From: an uncultured Nitrospira sp.
Lineage (GTDB): Bacteria > Nitrospirota > Nitrospiria > Nitrospirales > UBA8639
DNA: 45,062 nucleotides
Direction of reading: 5' to 3'
Assembly (NCBI GenBank): GCA_902500695.1
Contig: CABVRQ010000031.1
Span: 1 to 45,062, forward strand
The first letter of the stretch is position 1. Each line of letters opens with the position of its first letter. Below the pieces are notes generated by a model. It was not told the DNA's origin and searched no databases. It saw only the letters and a list, made by a program, of their open reading frames with translations. Positions 24,410 to 33,446 of this stretch are shown here, in pieces. The position numbers were made by a program, and so were the translations under genes.

Positions 24410-26020
24410 ATGCCCCTAACACCAGAAAATGTACCGCAGGACCATACCAACCTTTCACAAATGCTGAAACATCTTGAACAACACCATGCCCTCATTTTAC
24501 AGGCTGCCGGTGAAGGGATATTCGGGTTGGATCTGGAGGGCCGGCATACCTTTGTGAACCCGGCAGCCGCGAAAATGTTGGGCTACGAGCCACAAGAATT
24601 AATCGGCCAACCCAGCCACTCCCTGTGGCATCACACCAAAGCCGATGGCTCTCCCTATCCTCAGGAACAATGCCCGAACTATGCGACATATAAGGATGGC
24701 CAGGTACATCGAGGCGACAACGAAGTATTCTGGCGAAAAGATGGGACCAGTTTTCCCGTCGAATACTCCAGCACACCTATTCGGCATGAAGGGGCTCTGG
24801 TCGGCGCCGTTGTGGTTTTTCAAGATATTACGTATCGCCGGCAATGTGAAAAATCTCTTACACAATTTCGTCGACACACCGATATGATTTTACAGGCTGC
24901 CGGTGAAGGCATTTTTGGGTTAGACCTCGAAGGAAATCATACCTTTGTCAATCCTGTCGCCAATAGCTTATTAGGCTATGAACCAGGCGAGTTATTTGGA
25001 AAACCCAGCCACATCACCTGGCATCATACGAAATCCGATGGCTCCCCTTACCCGGCTGAAGAATGTCCCATCTATGGAGCCTATAAAGATGGGCTGGTTC
25101 ACCAGGGTGAAGACGAGGTGTTCTGGAAAAAAGATGGGACGAGCTTCCCTGCTCGCTATTCAAGCACTCCTATCTGGGATGACCTGGATAATTTAGCGGG
25201 GGCAGTGGTCACGTTTCAGGATATCACTGAGAAGAAACGTATGGCTGCTCAGTTGTTAGAGGAAGCCAAACTGGCAGAAGTGACCAGAGTTCTTGGGGAT
25301 ATCGGGCACGACATTAAAAACATGTTGATGCCTGTGTTGTCGGGTGCAGATTTATTAAAGGATGAATTGGACGAACAGTTCCCCACATTAATTCGGGAAA
25401 AGGCGAAAGGGGCAGAAACCAGTTATACCAACAGCCTGGATCTGATACGAATGATCGTTACCAATGCCAGACGCATTCAGGACCGTGTGCGGGAAATCGC
25501 GGATGCCGTCAAGGGCGTTACCAGTCCTCCACATTTCACACCCTGCCGCATACGAGACGTCGTGGATGGAGTGCTCGACACTCTTCGCACGTATGCGGCA
25601 GAAAAAGGCATTACCCTCCTGACCGATGGCCTTGATGCCCTGCCTGTGATTGATGCAGATGAACGTCGACTGTTTAATGCCTTTTACAATCTCATCAATA
25701 ATGCCATCCCGGAAGTGCCCCGTGGAGGATCAGTCACGGTCGGCGGAGGTCCTGGACCGCGTCCAGACACCGTAGAATTGACGGTAGCCGATACCGGAAA
25801 GGGAATGCCCTCTGAAGTTCGAGATCGGCTCTTTACCGCTGAGGCCATTAGCACCAAAAAGGAAGGAACAGGACTCGGGACCAAAATTGTCAAGGACGCC
25901 ATCGATCTCCATCATGGTCACATTTCAGTTGAAAGTGAAGAAGGCTGCGGAACAATCTTCCGTCTGGTCCTTTCCGTATCTCAAGTCGTTTCATCCCAGG
26001 CCAGACCCGGCAACAAATGA
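24410..26020 (+). CDS. Soluble PAS-PAS sensor histidine kinase
   Basis: 536 aa, no membrane segment. Two PAS domains (about 21-143 and 152-275) are tandem duplicates of each other, sharing LQAAGEGIFGLDLEG, WHHTK-DGSPYP-E-CP, YKDG, VFW-KDGTSFP and YSSTPI. Each keeps the His-His and Cys of WHHTK...CP, a pattern common in bacterial PAS sensors. The phospho-acceptor is H300 (DIGHDIKNML); the ATPase domain has FNAFYNLINNA, VADTGKGMP and GTGLGTKIVKD. It likely phosphorylates the CheY-like regulator at 22171. Ligand unknown; redox or a small molecule is plausible from the cytochrome context. Confidence 0.92.
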   Translation: MPLTPENVPQDHTNLSQMLKHLEQHHALILQAAGEGIFGLDLEGRHTFVNPAAAKMLGYEPQELIGQPSHSLWHHTKADGSPYPQEQCPNYATYKDGQVHRGDNEVFWRKDGTSFPVEYSSTPIRHEGALVGAVVVFQDITYRRQCEKSLTQFRRHTDMILQAAGEGIFGLDLEGNHTFVNPVANSLLGYEPGELFGKPSHITWHHTKSDGSPYPAEECPIYGAYKDGLVHQGEDEVFWKKDGTSFPARYSSTPIWDDLDNLAGAVVTFQDITEKKRMAAQLLEEAKLAEVTRVLGDIGHDIKNMLMPVLSGADLLKDELDEQFPTLIREKAKGAETSYTNSLDLIRMIVTNARRIQDRVREIADAVKGVTSPPHFTPCRIRDVVDGVLDTLRTYAAEKGITLLTDGLDALPVIDADERRLFNAFYNLINNAIPEVPRGGSVTVGGGPGPRPDTVELTVADTGKGMPSEVRDRLFTAEAISTKKEGTGLGTKIVKDAIDLHHGHISVESEEGCGTIFRLVLSVSQVVSSQARPGNK

Positions 26021-26743
26021 CATGATCATGAGATACAAGGAAGATTCATTCCTTGCAGAAAAGGAAACCTTCTTAGCCAATTTCGAAAGATCACCAACTG
26101 ATAACTGTCGGTTAACTCGAAGAATCTAACTGAGATGATCTGGGCTCAAAGCACTCATTGTGGGTGATTCTGGCAAGCCCATCTCAGGCAGAAATATCCT
26201 TCTCTTGTCTCATTTGATTTCTCCCCATACAATGAGTTCGTACTCCTCTTCACATCTTTTATTCATTCATACTCTTTCATACCTGGAAGATTTCAGGAAC
26301 AATATGATGCGAGGAGTACTTATTGGCAAGGCCTTGATGACCCTGGCGGCCTGTCGAAAAACCAGTGGAAACTTTGGTCTTGGCGCATGGTGTAAGACTG
26401 CCGCTGGAGGCAATAAATATCATCTGAACAATCAAGAAGATCAAGTAACCAAGATCAGTAGACGGGAAATTTGCGCAGAAGGAACAAGGCATCTGCATTG
26501 ATCAAATTAGGCGGGATTCGTGGTTTCAATGAAGAATGGATGAGGGGCATCACCATACTTTTCTGGTCATCAAAATGAGAGAAGGCACATACTCCTCTCA
26601 TGTCTTCCTATCATTCTTCTTGTAACATTTCATTGCCGGTCAGGGTTTCTTACAAATTCCACTTTACTGGTTGAACCATGTCTTACGATTCTGACTCCTC
26701 AGGCCTTATCCTTTCATCTTTTCCTCTTGCCTCTTAATTTCTC
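26021..26743. other. 723-bp gap without a supported gene
   Basis: Open frames on both strands (plus 26160-26501, minus 26277-26498) lack ribosome sites and family resemblance. GTTAAC occurs once (26112-26117) but no GG-N10-GC promoter follows it. I see no RNA gene. Confidence 0.5.
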
Positions 26744-27532
26744 ATGGACTTCCACTATCTGCTGGGTCTTTTGTCTGGTGGGCTCATCGGGGTGCTGTTA
26801 GGAGCCACAGGAGGGGGAGGATCGTTAGTGGCCATTCCCTTATTGGTCTATGTGGTTGGCGTACCCGTACAAAATGCCACGGCTATGTCACTTATCGTAG
26901 TTGGCTATTCGGCCCTCTTTGGGGCATGGCATGAGAGCCGACAGCAGCGGGTTCACTTTATCTCTGCCATTTTATTCAGCCTGACCGGAATGGTCGGCGC
27001 TTGGGTGGGCGCTCATGGCCACCAACTTGTTCCGGACTCCCTGGTGCTTTTTTCCTTTGGCAACCTGCTCCTGTTTATTAGCATGTGGACGTTTTGGAAA
27101 AATTATGAGGGGGAACAGAACGACGTTCCGAGCGGATGCGCAAAAGAATTTTCCGGGCGATGTGCGCTGAAAGCCCTCACGTTCGGATGGGGGGTTGGCC
27201 TGCTGACCGGGTTTTTTGGAGTTGGAGGCGGGTTTCTCATTGTTCCCGCACTGATGTTTCTCATGGGGTTTCCCATTCGTTTAGCTATTGGCACGTCGCT
27301 TCTCATTATTGCCCTGATTTCCATCGGCGGGGTGATCGGCCATTTCAAGGTGTCCCACCTGGATTTTGTGTTAACGGGATTGGTGTTACTCGGCAGTCTT
27401 CTCGGGTTGATGTTTGGCTCACAAGTGACGCAATCTATTCCAGCGCATCATCTGAGACGGGGAGTGGCCATCTTAATCGGTGTGATCGGCATATTGTTGA
27501 TCGTGGCCAATGCCCGGCCACTCCTCTTTTAG
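26744..27532 (+). CDS. TauE/SafE-family (TSUP) membrane exporter, probable sulfite exporter
   Basis: 262 aa with about eight membrane helices in two halves, each starting with the Gly-rich family motif: GATGGGGSLVAIPLLVYVVG (about 21-40) and GFFGVGGGFLIVPALMFLMG (about 157-176). The family exports sulfite or sulfonates, or takes up anions. Being the last plus-strand gene after a persulfide dioxygenase and sulfite dehydrogenase, sulfite is the likely substrate (inference). The ends of this gene and the convergent channel gene are 13 bp apart. Confidence 0.88.
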   Translation: MDFHYLLGLLSGGLIGVLLGATGGGGSLVAIPLLVYVVGVPVQNATAMSLIVVGYSALFGAWHESRQQRVHFISAILFSLTGMVGAWVGAHGHQLVPDSLVLFSFGNLLLFISMWTFWKNYEGEQNDVPSGCAKEFSGRCALKALTFGWGVGLLTGFFGVGGGFLIVPALMFLMGFPIRLAIGTSLLIIALISIGGVIGHFKVSHLDFVLTGLVLLGSLLGLMFGSQVTQSIPAHHLRRGVAILIGVIGILLIVANARPLLF

Positions 27533-27545
27533 AAATGGAGTTCTT

Positions 27546-28619
27546 TCAAGAAGAAACCGTATTTTCCGAAACCGGCTTAAATAATAACATCACATCCCCC
27601 AGTTCCAGAGTATGGCTCTTTTCAAACTCCCAGTGTGAAAGTATCGTACCTTGCCGATACACCCGAAGCAGCAAATCCGGCTGCAAATCCATTGCGGACT
27701 TTCCAACATCCTGCTGGTCCGCCGTTCGCTCCTCGAGATGGACCTTCCCGCCTGCCGTTAAGAAATCCTCCAAGTAATCCACCAAAAAATGTTGATCCAC
27801 TGCGGCGGCTAACATATATCCCCCATACGTCGCCGGCGAAATAATGGTTTGTGCCCCTCCCTGGCGGAAGAGTTTGACGTTTTCTTCTTCCTTTGCACTG
27901 ACAATCACCCGACAACGTGAATTCAAATTCCGGACGGTTAACAAGATAAGGGCATTCGTATCATCTCGTCCGGCGGCAATAATGACGGCCTTGGCCTCAT
28001 TGAGAAACGCCCCATACTTTAATATTCCTTCCTGCGTCGCATCCCCTCTGAGTGCCACGACTCCCAATTCTCCAGCAACGCGTACCCGTTCTTCTCCTGG
28101 ATCAATGACCAAAATATGATCAGGGTTCGTCCCCTTGGCGAGCAGTTCTTTGACCGTCGAATAGCCAGTATGACCGAATCCGCAAATGACGACATGCTGA
28201 TCAAGAGATCTTTGGAGTTTTGCCATGCGAAATACCTCAGTAAATTGTCTGAACGCCAGTTGATAGGCAGTCCCTAAAAAAATGACCCAAAGAAAGATAC
28301 GGACCGGTGTGACGACGAATGCATCAATCAGGCGTGCCCGGGTGGTGACCGGCACAATGTCCCCATAACCGACAGTCGTTACGGTAACCATTGTGAAATA
28401 GATCACATCTGAAAATGATATCTCTCCATCTATTTGATCCTTGAGACCGTTTCGATCCAACCAGAGTATCCCTGTCAAAAAACAAAATAACATTGCCACC
28501 AAGAGAATCCGGCTCAGAAGCGTGCGAAATGGATCAAGGTCGGTGGGCATGTACACCACCCGCCGAAAAAAGAGCCTGGAGGTCTTTCGGGAAGCATGGG
28601 CGCGGAATAAAAATGCCAT
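27546..28619 (-). CDS. Potassium channel with TrkA-N (RCK) domain
   Basis: 357 aa. Two membrane helices (about 35-55 and 93-120) flank the pore loop with selectivity filter TVGYGD (82-87). The cytoplasmic part is an RCK domain with NAD-type motif HVVICGFGHTGYSTVKELL, followed by a TrkA-C-like domain at the C-terminus (ILSHWEFEKSHTLELGDVMLLF). A MthK/Kch-type channel gated by ligand. Possibly co-transcribed with the SLC13 gene 33 bp upstream on the minus strand. Confidence 0.92.
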   Translation of the reverse strand: MAFLFRAHASRKTSRLFFRRVVYMPTDLDPFRTLLSRILLVAMLFCFLTGILWLDRNGLKDQIDGEISFSDVIYFTMVTVTTVGYGDIVPVTTRARLIDAFVVTPVRIFLWVIFLGTAYQLAFRQFTEVFRMAKLQRSLDQHVVICGFGHTGYSTVKELLAKGTNPDHILVIDPGEERVRVAGELGVVALRGDATQEGILKYGAFLNEAKAVIIAAGRDDTNALILLTVRNLNSRCRVIVSAKEEENVKLFRQGGAQTIISPATYGGYMLAAAVDQHFLVDYLEDFLTAGGKVHLEERTADQQDVGKSAMDLQPDLLLRVYRQGTILSHWEFEKSHTLELGDVMLLFKPVSENTVSS

Positions 28620-28652
28620 GTTGTCCTCTTCTCGTCCCTATTCAAAGATGCG

Positions 28653-30473
28653 TTAACTTTGTCCCGTTAAGGGCCACATAAAGACAAGTAGGGGGATTGA
28701 GACCAGGAGGATTAAGAGTTCCAAAGGCAATCCCATACGCCAGTAGTCCCCAAATCGATACCCCCCTGGCCCCATGACCAATAAATTATTTTGATGGCCA
28801 ATTGGAGTCAAAAAGGCACAAGAGGCCCCAATCGCCACTGCCATGAGAAAGGGATCGGTATTGACGCCAAGATTCTGCGCCACCGCCACGCTCAAGGGTG
28901 CCATCACGACTGCCGTCGCGGCATTATTCATGACATCTGACAACGTCATCGTTAACACCATGATGATGCCTAAGAGAATAATTGGGGGAAGCCCCTCCAT
29001 CATATTGACCAAAAATCCAGCTAACACGGTCGTTGCTCCACTCCGTTCCAACGCTTGCCCAATAGGAATCATGGCTCCTAACAATACCAGGACCGGCCAA
29101 TCCACAGCTTGATACACATCCCTCGGGGAAACAATGTTGAGAAGCACCATCCCTAAGGCCGAACAGATCAAGGCAACCGGGAGTGACGCAAACCCAGACA
29201 TGGCGCTGCCCAAGGCAAGGGCGAATAGCCCGCTTGCCAGCCACGCCTGTCCCGGCTTTCCCAACTGAAGTCCCCGCTCGGCTAAGGGGAGACATCCGAG
29301 CTGGCCAATCACCTCCAAAACCCGTTCCTTTTCTCCCTGCAGCAGAAGCACATCCCCCGCTTTAAACCGAAATTCCCTCAGCCTGCCACGGTAAGGAGTG
29401 CCTTGACGAGAGGCTCCTAATAAGTTAATCCCGAACCGGCTTCGCAGCTTGAGAGAACCCGCCAGCCGCCCAACTAACCAAGAACGATCAGGAGGCACAA
29501 CGGCCTCCAATAACATATCTTCATCCTGTCTCTTGGAGGGCTTTTGTTCAGAATCAGGGATTTCTTCCTTTGGCTGGGTCCCCGTTAACTTCAAGCCCAA
29601 TGTGGACACAAATTTATTAATGCCTTGTGGCCCCGCCTCGAGGACGAGGACATCGCCGACTTGAATGTGTTCCCTCCAAGCTGCGCCCCGAATAGATTGG
29701 TCACCACGTACCAACCCAATAATTAAGGCGTCGGAGTCCTCAGTGGCCATTTCCAGTTCTGACAAAGACTTTCCTATTGCCTTAGAATTTTCCGGAACTT
29801 CAACTTCTGTTAAATATTCCTGTATGGAAAACAGGTCCTGTGGCGCATTTTGAGATCGTCGCGCAATGGGAATGAGGCGCCAACCCACGAGTGCCACAAA
29901 GAGAATTCCCACCAACGCCATGACTCCTCCCACAGGAGTGAAATCAAACATTCCAAATGGCTCACCGGCAACTTCTGCCCGGTAATGGGCCACGATGATA
30001 TTGGGAGGTGTTCCAATAAGCGTAACCATTCCACCCAAAATTGTTCCAAAAGCCAATGGCATCAAAACCACGGCCGGGGAACGCTTGGCCTCAACGGACG
30101 ATTGAATAGCCACTGGCATCAGTAAGGCCAAGGCACCGACATTATTCATGACGGTTGAAATCAATCCACCCAGAGAAGATAAAACGGCCACATGGATGGA
30201 CGGGGAAGAAGACGTGGCAACCTTGACATAGCGCGTGAGAATTTCCACGGCTCCCGCATTACTCAACCCACGACTGATAATCAACACAGCCGCCACGGTG
30301 ACGACCGCAGGATGACCAAACCCTAGAAATGCCTCTTCGGATGGAACGAATCCCAAAACTGTGCAGAGGAGCAAGCCACTGAGGGCGACCAAATCATAGC
30401 GCCATCGTTCCCAGATGAAGAACACCAACAGGATTCCCATTAAGCCCAGAAAAAAGAGATGGTCACTGTTCAC
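28653..30473 (-). CDS. SLC13-family (DASS) permease with two internal TrkA-C domains
   Basis: 606 aa. About eleven membrane helices in two halves separated by two RCK-C domains (roughly 213-297, EVPENSKAIGKSLSEL to GDVLVLEAG; and 318-400, WLVGRLAGSLKLRSRF to GDVLLLQGE). Each half has an SNT-like motif area (STVMNNVGALALLMP and SDVMNNAATAVVMAP), typical of sodium-coupled dicarboxylate or sulfate carriers. In bacteria this architecture is linked to sulfate or other divalent anions; here sulfate is plausible given the sulfur genes but not shown. Start ATG at 30473 with no clear ribosome site. Confidence 0.9.
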   Translation of the reverse strand: MNSDHLFFLGLMGILLVFFIWERWRYDLVALSGLLLCTVLGFVPSEEAFLGFGHPAVVTVAAVLIISRGLSNAGAVEILTRYVKVATSSSPSIHVAVLSSLGGLISTVMNNVGALALLMPVAIQSSVEAKRSPAVVLMPLAFGTILGGMVTLIGTPPNIIVAHYRAEVAGEPFGMFDFTPVGGVMALVGILFVALVGWRLIPIARRSQNAPQDLFSIQEYLTEVEVPENSKAIGKSLSELEMATEDSDALIIGLVRGDQSIRGAAWREHIQVGDVLVLEAGPQGINKFVSTLGLKLTGTQPKEEIPDSEQKPSKRQDEDMLLEAVVPPDRSWLVGRLAGSLKLRSRFGINLLGASRQGTPYRGRLREFRFKAGDVLLLQGEKERVLEVIGQLGCLPLAERGLQLGKPGQAWLASGLFALALGSAMSGFASLPVALICSALGMVLLNIVSPRDVYQAVDWPVLVLLGAMIPIGQALERSGATTVLAGFLVNMMEGLPPIILLGIIMVLTMTLSDVMNNAATAVVMAPLSVAVAQNLGVNTDPFLMAVAIGASCAFLTPIGHQNNLLVMGPGGYRFGDYWRMGLPLELLILLVSIPLLVFMWPLTGQS

Positions 30474-30630
30474 GAACGAAAAGAATCCTTTTATTCAGGC
30501 ATCAATGTATGTGGTCGAGAACCGGAAGGAAATTGCCAAAACACTCCTAAGAGTCAGATCTTAAGAAAACTATGCAACCGTACCTTGCCTGCTCAGATCA
30601 TTCGGAGAATAATTGAAACTTATTAGTGTA

Positions 30631-30768
30631 TCAAGGTTGGAAAGGAAATGTTCCACCATTCCGATCCGGCAAGATCAAAATGGTAGTTCGGACTGGGTTG
30701 GAATCCTCATGCAAGATACCGGGCATGCAGGGCTGAATCTCGTCGTGGAGATTTCTCACCATCCCCAT
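30631..30768 (-). pseudogene. Short coding-like stretch, possible gene remnant
   Basis: Minus strand ATG 30768 opens 45 codons (MGMVRNLHDEIQPCMPGIL then RTTILILPDRNGGTFPF). The frame is open for 18 codons further upstream to a TGA (LLEVACQFLLELLTEH), so this may be the tail of a broken gene. No ribosome site and no family recognised. The rest of the gap 30474-31071 shows nothing else. Confidence 0.3.
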
Positions 30769-31071
30769 GGTGACATGCTCAGTCAATAATTCGAGTAAGA
30801 ATTGGCAGGCAACCTCAAGCAGTCATGCCGGAATAGTCGCAGATGAAAGTGTGGCAAAAGGTCGAGGAAAATACCAAGCCAAAGCCATGTGGCCAGGAAG
30901 GTTTTACTCTAAAGAAACCCGCTTCCGAAACGTCAGGAGAACCAGGAAATTAATCCATTAGGTGACAGGTCCTCACCACAATGCAGCATTCGAACCTCGT
31001 CCTGAACCTCGAGTCAATCAGTCCCTGGGAGCGTTGCCCCTCCCAAAGCACAACGGAGTCCTTCAAGACTT

Positions 31072-31302
31072 TCAGGCCGTCAAGCGAGCAACAGGAGTCC
31101 GTGGAGCTCTTCGCAGCCGCTTCCGAAATGGAATAACCTGGGCCTGAACTGGACCATCAGTGCGATGATGATTAATGACGGGGTCCATCAGGTTCCCGCA
31201 CATAACACACCGATACGCTTTAATCCAAAGTTCTCCCATCGCTCCCTTAATGTCCAGACAATCATCAACCACCATTAGCCCATTACATCGTACACACGTC
31301 AT
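31072..31302 (-). CDS. Small zinc-ribbon protein (76 aa), paralog of the one at 13007
   Basis: Excellent ribosome site (AAAGGAGGT, 31308-31316) before ATG 31302. CVRC (3-6) and CVMC (32-35) knuckles in the pattern CxRC-GLM...YRCVMCG-LMDPVI align with the zinc ribbon of the sulfur operon. The tail is basic (RKRLRRAPRTP), perhaps for nucleic acid contact. It stands alone in about 1.2 kb of otherwise empty DNA, with an AT-rich upstream region. Function unknown. Confidence 0.72.
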   Translation of the reverse strand: MTCVRCNGLMVVDDCLDIKGAMGELWIKAYRCVMCGNLMDPVINHHRTDGPVQAQVIPFRKRLRRAPRTPVARLTA

Positions 31303-31680
31303 AACTCTACCTCCTTTGAAAGCCTCCTGCTTCCCACTCTTCTCAACGGGTGAGTCAATGCATCACGCGTGCCACGCACCACGTGAGTTCTCGAAAAGCA
31401 CCAACTAATTAGGTGTGTATGATTGCGGAAAATGAAAGGAGAACACTGGACAATCGAATTAATTTTTGGAGTCTACAATATTTTGTGATAAAAAAAAAGA
31501 GTAAACACACATTTTGTGGGTACTGCAAATAATGACTACAACTTAGGCACTTTTATCGTTTGTGAAAATATTATTTTTTTGACTTGGGTCTCCACATATT
31601 TCTATTTCCCTGGGCCTGGGTCAGTTCCATTAAAAATAGGGTGAGATTTGGCAGGCTAGTGGATATTTTGACAGGATCAC
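31303..31680. other. AT-rich 378-bp gap
   Basis: Lies upstream of the zinc-ribbon gene and downstream of the methyltransferase gene. Runs such as AAAAAAAAAGAG (31491-31502) and TATTATTTTTTTGAC (31570-31584) make it the most AT-rich gap of the window. Probably holds the promoter of the zinc-ribbon gene; no consensus pair stands out and no gene is seen. Confidence 0.5.
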
Positions 31681-32748
31681 TCATGAAGCTGATTGTAGAC
31701 CAGGCCCATTTGAAAGACCTTTTGTTTTGAATATGAGAACGTCAAAGGTACTCCCCAAACCAGCAGGCCTAGTGAGCACATCAATCTCTTCTTGATCAGA
31801 TTCCCTGTCACCTGTTGGCCCTTTATAATCCAGAATTCCAAGATTGCGCAGCCATATTCCTTGCGGGATAAGCCCATCCACCTCAAAACCTACCTCCTCT
31901 GCAAGGAAGCACGCAGCGGTATAATCCACATCAGCCGTCAAATCTTGTTGGCCCACAGCAAAAAACTGGTCATATATTTGTTGCTGGTGATAGTAAGAAC
32001 GAAGGGTCCCGTTTCTATGCCGATGTGAATATAAATTTGACGCGCGATCGCCATAATCGACAAAAATCACATACCCTGGATCCACAACTCTCCATATGCT
32101 TTTGAGGAATGGCTTTAACTCCAAACAAATTTCTGCGACTTGCCCTCTCCCAAGCTGCACCCTGTCGTCACCCAATCGCTCGGCTAAAGCCATAGTTGAA
32201 AGAGGTCTCGGTTGCTCACAAAACTCTCCATCCTCATCTAGGTCCACATACAATTCCAAAACTTCCTCAGGTCCCATTCCCATCACACGATGAACGGGCA
32301 ACGCATCAAGCACTTCGTTTCCGAATACAAATGTCGGTTTCGGTGGTAAAGAGTCAAGATTTTGGATTGACTGCAATCCTCTTCGCTGTTGATGGGCTCG
32401 CAACCCTTGGCTTGGCTCCAGAACTACGTATTCATGATCATTTTCAAGGCAAGAAATAATATTGTTCCCTAACTGACCTGTTCCTCCACCTAATTCCAAG
32501 ACCCTTAAAGGAAAACCAATCGCCTTCTCTGCATAAGTGATGGCTTTGGCAATGGCATATCCAAAGGCCGGAAATCTTGCATTGGTGTCAAACGGCCCTT
32601 CAGGACTTCCAATTTTTGGTGCTTTTGAATAAAACCCCATATTTTCATCATATAAGGCCGCAGCCATAAAGTCCCTGAAGGTCATTGGCCCTTGCGTCCG
32701 AATTTTGCCCTTCAAGGCATTGCCAAGTTCCGTATCAATCCGGTTCAA
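31681..32748 (-). CDS. MidA/NDUFAF7-like SAM-dependent methyltransferase (DUF185)
   Basis: 355 aa, TTG start. The N-terminal PMTFRDFMAAALYDENMGFYS is characteristic of the family; the SAM site is ELGGGTGQLG (85-94), and FGNEVLDALPVHR matches the family's conserved NEVxDALPV motif. NDUFAF7 methylates an arginine of a complex I subunit (NDUFS2/NuoD) in mitochondria; bacterial members are assumed to modify arginine in a protein, target unknown. No genes for complex I are in the window. Full length. Confidence 0.85.
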   Translation of the reverse strand: MNRIDTELGNALKGKIRTQGPMTFRDFMAAALYDENMGFYSKAPKIGSPEGPFDTNARFPAFGYAIAKAITYAEKAIGFPLRVLELGGGTGQLGNNIISCLENDHEYVVLEPSQGLRAHQQRRGLQSIQNLDSLPPKPTFVFGNEVLDALPVHRVMGMGPEEVLELYVDLDEDGEFCEQPRPLSTMALAERLGDDRVQLGRGQVAEICLELKPFLKSIWRVVDPGYVIFVDYGDRASNLYSHRHRNGTLRSYYHQQQIYDQFFAVGQQDLTADVDYTAACFLAEEVGFEVDGLIPQGIWLRNLGILDYKGPTGDRESDQEEIDVLTRPAGLGSTFDVLIFKTKGLSNGPGLQSAS

Positions 32749-32859
32749 GGCAAATCCAGCCTAATTTGTTGATGGTCAGAATCAAAACAATCATGTATTG
32801 AGGAGTGGAGAGGTCCTGACAAATTATTCGAGAGGAGAGGAATTGGCCATACAAAAAAA

Positions 32860-32879
32860 GGGTGCCATCTCTGGCACCC
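32860..32879 (-). terminator. Rho-independent terminator
   Basis: On the minus strand GGGTGCC, loop AGAGAT, GGCACCC followed by TTTTTTT. It ends the small secreted-protein gene 32 bp before it; the plus-strand reading also has CTTTT, so it may work both ways. Confidence 0.8.
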
Positions 32880-32911
32880 TTTTCCTAAGTTTTCAGACTG
32901 CAAAAATTAAA

Positions 32912-33265
32912 TTACTTAATAACAGTCGATTTAGCCCCGGCTGGATTAGGGTTGGTTTTATTGAGCGGCCCTTCGACTTCTGGTAAACGGCCAGCACCGG
33001 CAGACTTTTGTATCCGCCCACGATTAGGATCACTGACATCATTCATCGCTGCTTTGCTGCCAAATGCTTGAGAAGACAACAGACTCTTTTCTCCTCCTGC
33101 ATTCGTTTGGCCAGGATCATTGGCGGTAGCTTGACCTGTTACTGGAGACTTCCCCGCAGCCGGATACCCTGGATGAGCTGGTAACAACCCTGGATTGGCA
33201 AAGGCCATTGATAGGGCGAAGGTGCTAGCACCCACCGTTCCAAGAAAAATTCCAATCCCTTTCAT
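32912..33265 (-). CDS. Small secreted hypothetical protein (117 aa)
   Basis: ATG 33265 has a good ribosome site (AAAGGAGCG, 33272-33280); an upstream in-frame start at 33301 would add 12 residues. Signal peptide about residues 1-23 (cleavage AFA-N). The mature part is low-complexity, rich in Pro, Gly, Ala, Asn and Ser (PGLLPAHPGYPAAGKSP), probably disordered, without Cys. No family known. Ended by a clear terminator, so expressed as a single gene. Confidence 0.7.
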   Translation of the reverse strand: MKGIGIFLGTVGASTFALSMAFANPGLLPAHPGYPAAGKSPVTGQATANDPGQTNAGGEKSLLSSQAFGSKAAMNDVSDPNRGRIQKSAGAGRLPEVEGPLNKTNPNPAGAKSTVIK

Positions 33266-33446
33266 AAGACCGCTCCTTTGTTGGTTATGACTGGTTAACA
33301 ATAGAAAATGGTCTGGATATGTACATGTCCTGATTTAATCAGATAGAAAAAGCGATCTTATTCAGATTGGCCCATAGTGTCAAGTTTACACAACCAAAAT
33401 GGCAAAAATTGCGAAATGTTGTGCTCCAGGCGCGTGTTTTTTTCAA

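Noticed and set aside
26112..26117. Further GTTAAC sites (also near 16487, 18614, 28649 and 33293) as extra targets of the sigma54 activator
   Set aside because: They are single sites without a second half-site and without a GG-N10-GC promoter downstream; a 6-mer is expected about ten times in 45 kb.
26160..26501. ORF of 113 codons in the gap before the TauE gene
   Set aside because: No ribosome site, no family resemblance, and an equally open frame lies on the other strand.
32041..32060. GCGATCGC-like octamer (GCGCGATCGCC) as an element
   Set aside because: Occurs within a coding frame and once only here; nothing ties it to a function.
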